From contig NC_079501.1 in the NCBI RefSeq assembly GCF_030052815.1, forward strand, positions 81,101,979-81,165,978: 64,000 nt of DNA, written 5' to 3'. Within the stretch, counting starts at the first letter, position 1, and every line of letters starts with the position of its first letter. Both the position numbers and the translations under genes were made by a program. The notes beneath the pieces were generated by a model. It saw only the letters and a program-made list of their open reading frames with translations, had not been told where the DNA came from and did not search any database. Of the stretch, positions 59,381 through 64,000 are shown piece after piece. This DNA is from Hevea brasiliensis. Taxonomy: Eukaryota > Streptophyta > Magnoliopsida > Malpighiales > Euphorbiaceae.

Positions 59381-61487
59381 TGTTAGTAGTATGCCCTAGA
59401 GCATATCATTTAGTATGTATCTTGTACATATTTTTATTAATAAAAGGCATTTCCACTTTTCTGTTTACATAATATATTTATGTGTAATAGAAAAGGTCCA
59501 TTGATATTTTGTTAGAAATATTATTCTTAAGTTATTAAGAATATGAGTGACAATATTTCTGGCACAAAGTATCATAAATAGGTTCACAATCGAGGATACT
59601 TCATAATAAGGACATGACTTATCCAGAAAGATTGTATTCATGTTTGTTACCAAGTTATTTATATGAGATATAAATAAGATGGAATGGTGAGTCTCATGCC
59701 ATATGACCAACATGATAGGCACTTATAAATGATAAGTAGGCCGAACCAGTAACACTTATGACAAGCACATGGAGTTTACTCTTGTCAATGTTTTGTCATA
59801 AATCATATCAGTGCATATAATCTTTACACCTGAGATAGCACAGTTATCTTGTATATAGGTAGTTTGAGTTTGATACTACTTTCATACTTGTACTGTGTAT
59901 GCGTATATGGGCATCTGTTGGCTCCTACTAGTTATATATGGAGGAAGGTGTTGATCAAGATGGAATCTATTCCTCTAAGTAAATAGAGATAAAATCCTAT
60001 GTTCATTTAATTGTTCTTGATGTTTTAAGTTCCTAGCCAGGACAGATAGATTTATTCAGAAAAGAGTTTCTGATGAGAAAATCTTTTTAATCAAGAATTG
60101 GAATTAAAAGAGAACATAATATTCATAGCAAATGGAGTTTAACATAAACCATGACTCCAGCTTGAGTTGGGATTTTGTAACAGAGAGATTCTAGTGCATG
60201 GTAACACATGATTATAGGTTCATTTAAGGTAAACCTTATTACTAATTGGGTGGCCATGGCATATTATGCTAGATGTTAACCATGGTCTATGAGGTGCATA
60301 AAATGATTTAGAGAAATCATTTATGGTAAGAAAGAGTTTTGATGATATTAAGAGTTGATATCATGTCTCATTGCCAATTAGTGATGAGCCTAGTAAGTCA
60401 TACACATACACAAGTTATCACATAATTAAATATGATTTAATTAATTAATTAAATAGTTTAATTGATTAATTAAATAGGTTTGGTTAGCAATTAGATTGCA
60501 AAATCCCTAGCATGACTTGAAACCAAATCTAGATTATTGGATGTGTAGTATAAGTTAAATTTATATTTAAAGTGTTTAAATATGAATTTAATTAATGAGA
60601 AATTAATTAATAGAGATTAATTAATTAATTTATATTTGATATAAATTAGAAGAAGAAAAAATAATTATTTTGGGTTGAGAACTCAAAAATGAACACACAG
60701 GGGCATTTTGGTCATTTCACAGTGTGACACGTGACACCATGAGATGGTGACACATGGGATTACACATAAGCTTGCCAAATGTTTTTTAATCATGTAAGAT
60801 GATTAAAATCAAGATTAAATATAGGTTTGACACTTGGCATAATGTGATTGGGTCACTTAAACCTAGAGCTAATCAAAGGGTGACATGTGGCAAGGGTTTA
60901 ATGTGTTAACCTAGCTATATAAGTATTGTTATGAAAAAGAAAAGCAACCAGTAGCCACTCCTCTCCTTTGTCACGCCATTTTGAGGCTCTCCATCTATTC
61001 TTCTTCATCTCTCATCAATTCAAAGAGATTAGCCATCAATCTCTTGAATTAAGAACACTAGAAATTGTTTCTAGTGTCCTGTTTACATCTCTAATCTCTT
61101 AAAAGGTAGAACTTGAATTTCTAATTAATAGAAAAAGCTTTAGAAGCTGTTCAAGGGCTGCCATAGGTGTTCTTGGTGTGGACAAGCTAGAGGGAAAACA
61201 TCTGGTGTCCTGAAGACGAATCTCAAAGGCACAGACATGCTGCAGTGCATCAAGAGGTTAGTGTAATCGTTCTTGATTTAATCTAGGGTTTTAAAATTAA
61301 TCTAATTAATTTTAAAATCTTAAATGACAAATACAGATCCAAAAAACATATTAAAAGAGTTCTAATATGTTGTTTATCATTGAAATCAAATAGATAAAAA
61401 TAAATCTTGCATGATGCATGTGACCCTAGGTGAAAATTTTTTAATTCAATGGTATAAACTTGTGTTTTTCACGCTTTCGTTCTTTCA
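59381..61487 (+). repeat. 5' LTR of Copia-3
   Basis: 2,107 bp, TGTTAG to TTTCA, homologous to the Copia-1 and Copia-2 LTRs. It carries the antisense 85-residue frame at 59,465-59,722. Confidence 0.94.
60916..60922 (+). promoter_or_regulatory. TATA box of Copia-3 LTR
   Basis: TATATAA in the conserved position. The CCAAT motif of Copia-2 is lost here (GAGCTAATCA in its place). Confidence 0.6.
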
Positions 61488-61489
61488 AT

Positions 61490-61502
61490 TGGTATCAGAG
61501 CC
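61490..61502 (+). other. Primer-binding site of Copia-3
   Basis: TGGTATCAGAGCC, two bases after the LTR. Confidence 0.95.
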
Positions 61503-61742
61503 ACTATATTTGCCATTTAGATTGATGTTTATATGATTTAATTGTGTGTTTGATCATGAGATCAAAAGTTCATTGCTGGTTGCAAAGCCAAGGTGGCGGC
61601 ACAAATGATGAACACCATGGTGCGCATGGTTGATGCACCATAATGGTGTGCAAAGGTAAATGGATGGTGAATGTGCAATTTTTGTATGATCTAAGATCCA
61701 TTTTATGCCTAATTAAATTGTTTAATTAGAATTTTTATCACA

Positions 61743-62025
61743 CAATTAAATTATGATTCAAATCATAATTTTAAAAATTGTTTGAATGTGATTCAAATCT
61801 GAATTTTAAAAGTTATTTGAATGTGATTCAAATATGAATTTTTAAAGTTGTTTGAATCATATTTAAATCTGTTTTTTTAAAATTGATTGAATAAATTTCA
61901 GATCTGATTTTTAAAAAAATGTTTGAATGTGATTCAAATCTGAATTTTTAAATTTGTTTGAATGAGATTCAAATTTGAATTTTTAAATTTATTTGAATCA
62001 TATTCAAATCTGGATTTTTAAGTTG
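61743..62025 (+). repeat. Tandem repeats in Copia-3 leader
   Basis: About eight units of the 33-36-bp family repeat, two fewer than in Copia-2. Confidence 0.85.
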
Positions 62026-63035
62026 AATATGAGATATTCAATTTAATTTAAGTATGTATGTTTTATTTAATTGTTAAATAGTGATATGCATGATGGATGA
62101 TCATGGACTATAAAAGACCAATGTGATTGGATTTATTTCTTTTATGTTTTCTTTGGGATTGTAAATTAATTAATTTATTTTAATTTATTTTGGGCATGTA
62201 TTCTTAAGTTTGTAATAATTTTTGGGTTGTAATTTCATTTATTTAAGTTCTTGTAAATTCGCCTTGGTATGCCAAGGATTACTATGTAATATTGGATTGT
62301 AAGAAGTTCAAGGAGGTCAAAAGCATTGGTGGGACCAGTGGGAGGAATTCAAGATCAAGTGTTGATTATGTACTCCTTCAGCAACTCTTGTAAAATGAAT
62401 GAATGAATGAAATGCACCTAGGAATGCCCTGATTCAATTCTTGGTGGCTCAGAATTGAATCCCTTAGAAAGTCCATGATCATACCATATTTACTGCTTAT
62501 CCATGAATGCATGAGATGTATGGGAATGTATGCAATTATATGATATATGCATGCTAAATGGATAATGTGCAAAGTGAGACCTTAATAGTAATTAGGATGA
62601 CTATAAAATCTTTCAAACAAATGATTAAGTTGGAAATGCTATAATTAAAGTAATTATAACATAGGCCCTCCATTGGGGCAATTATTTTAAGAAATTTTAA
62701 ATAGTTGCATAAGATGCAATTAATTTAAGAGATTTTCTTAAGAATAATTGTTAAGCATGAGATGTTGTAAATATGTAAATAGTTTGGTGGCCAATATTGG
62801 ATGTACCTGAGGACATTAAAATTATTTGCATAATTACTGGCTCAATGGGATCAACTTAACTAATGCAAGATAAGTCAATAATGGATGTACCTGAGATTTT
62901 GAGCATTAGGGGCTAGGTAAAGGATTGAACCTCACATGAGATGTGATGGGTAAGGAGTTGCTCACTTATAGTTTATTGTAATTCGAATAATGGATGTACC
63001 TGAGGATGATCAATAGAATTATAAGAATTCAATCA

Positions 63036-63107
63036 CCCACTAGAAATCCATCCAACTAGGATTTCCGTTTTCTACTTTGGAAGTGTAGGATTCGCTAAGT
63101 TAGTGGG
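63036..63107 (+). other. Stem-loop upstream of Copia-3 gag
   Basis: Outer arms CCCACTA (63,036-63,042) and TAGTGGG (63,101-63,107); inner AGAAATCC (63,042-63,049) and GGATTTCC (63,059-63,066), one mismatch compared with Copia-2. Confidence 0.5.
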
Positions 63108-63206
63108 AGGACCAATTTGATTAAAAGATCATAATCATTTTGGTTAATTACATGATACATTTATTAATTAATCTTGTTATTTTCTGTAGTTAATTTTCTG
63201 ATAAAA

Positions 63207-64000
63207 ATGAGCACAGAACAACCACCACCATCCAATATCCTTGCAAGCATACTTGATCGTAATAGGTTGACAGGACCTAATCTGTCTGATTGGCTAAGAA
63301 ATTTGAAACTTGTCCTGAACCTTGAACATATAGGATATATTCTAGATTCAAATGTTCCTGGTCCCTTACCTCTAGAGGCCACACAAGAGGAACATGAAAC
63401 TTTGGACAAGTGGAAGGAGCATGATATGAGAGCTAAGTGTTACATGCTTGCTTCCATGAGTAATGAGTTACAGAAGCAGCATCAAAACGTGCTGAGTGCA
63501 AGTGAGATTCTCCTTCACCTATAAGAGTTGTATGGTGAGCACAACAGGAATGCTAGGTATGAGATATCTAGACAGCTATTCCGTATGAGGATGTCTGAGG
63601 GACAGAATGTTGGGGATCATGTCCACAAGATGATTCGGCTGATTGAGCAGTTGGAACATCTTGACTTCAACATGGATTTCCAACTATAGACGGATTTGAT
63701 CCTTCGGTCCCTTCTTGAGTCTTTTGGGAATTTTGTGACAAATTTCCATATGACTAAACAGGAATGCACTTTAGCTGGTTTACTCAACATGCTGGTTATT
63801 GCCCAAAAGAATATGCCGGACAATAAAAGAAAAGAGTTAGCTTTGATTGCATCTTCTTCTGCTAGAAAGTCCAATAAGAAGAAGGGCAATAAGAAAAAGA
63901 CACCTCAGATTCCTGGTCCTTCCAAGAAAATCGCTAAATAGAAAAGGAAGACTAAAGCTGATGGAGGCAAAGGAAAGTGTTTCCACTGCCAACAGGAAAG
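63207..64000 (+). pseudogene. Copia-3 gag, interrupted and cut by the window end
   Basis: The start MSTEQPPPSN at 63,207 is chosen because it aligns with the Copia-2 start; an upstream in-frame ATG at 63,174 exists but has no counterpart. Frame 63,207 stays open to a TAA at 63,522-63,524. Further stops are TAG at 63,687-63,689 and 63,939-63,941. At all three, Copia-2 has CAA, CAG and CAG, so each is a C-to-T change. The start of the zinc knuckle (CFHCQ) is visible as the window ends. Confidence 0.93.

Larger units (their letters stand above)
59381..64000 (+). mobile_element. Copia-3: 5' LTR, leader and gag of a Ty1/copia element, cut by window edge
   Basis: Same family and orientation as Copia-2. 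It lies in the Gypsy-D LTR after CCATC (59,376-59,380), the expected duplication whose partner is outside the window. The gag already has three stops, so this copy is defective. Confidence 0.94.

Overview
This window is AT-rich plant nuclear DNA made almost wholly of nested LTR retrotransposons. I see no host gene, tRNA, rRNA or CRISPR array. Plant origin is supported by Ty1/copia and chromodomain-type Ty3/gypsy polyproteins, initiator-Met tRNA primer sites and LTRs of 2 to 3.8 kb. The species cannot be told; a eudicot is a guess. All element names here (Copia-1 to -3, Gypsy-A to -E) are mine.

Left block (1-34,960). Copia-1 (minus strand, 1-3,478) is cut by the window edge and landed three codons into the gag of an older minus-strand gypsy, Gypsy-A2. 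Only the leader of that host (3,479-3,613) and three pieces of its 5' LTR survive (3,614-3,678, 13,694-14,545, 34,607-34,960). A second copia, Copia-2 (3,679-13,693), sits in this LTR. So does a complete chromovirus, Gypsy-B (14,546-34,606, minus, perfect 5-bp duplication GGTCA). Inside Gypsy-B, in the linker between nucleocapsid and protease, lies Gypsy-A (21,695-29,609). Gypsy-A has two very similar 3.4-kb LTRs around one open gag reading frame and no pol, so it is a gag-only non-autonomous element.

Middle (34,961-36,336). A plus-strand LTR fragment with its own TATA box, AATAAA signal and a 91-bp AT microsatellite abuts the Gypsy-A2 LTR head to head.

Right block (36,337-64,000). An old, badly decayed chromovirus, Gypsy-D (minus), is the host for a solo LTR (Gypsy-E, 39,063-42,831, in its integrase), a full-length decayed chromovirus Gypsy-C (43,846-55,297, duplication CAATT, in its reverse transcriptase) and Copia-3 (59,381 to beyond 64,000, in its 5' LTR). 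Nesting gives the order: Gypsy-A2 before Copia-1, Copia-2 and B; B before A; D before E, C and Copia-3.

No autonomous element here looks functional. The copia polyproteins carry stops that fit C-to-T or G-to-A change, Gypsy-B carries stops and a frameshift, and Gypsy-C has lost part of integrase. Only the Gypsy-A gag is open. The most interesting new signals are non-coding: a pair of adjacent hairpins kept, with base-pair-preserving changes, in the LTRs of several gypsy families; a conserved 13-bp-arm palindrome; paired CATGCATG motifs; and a periodicity of about 190-200 bp within these long LTRs.
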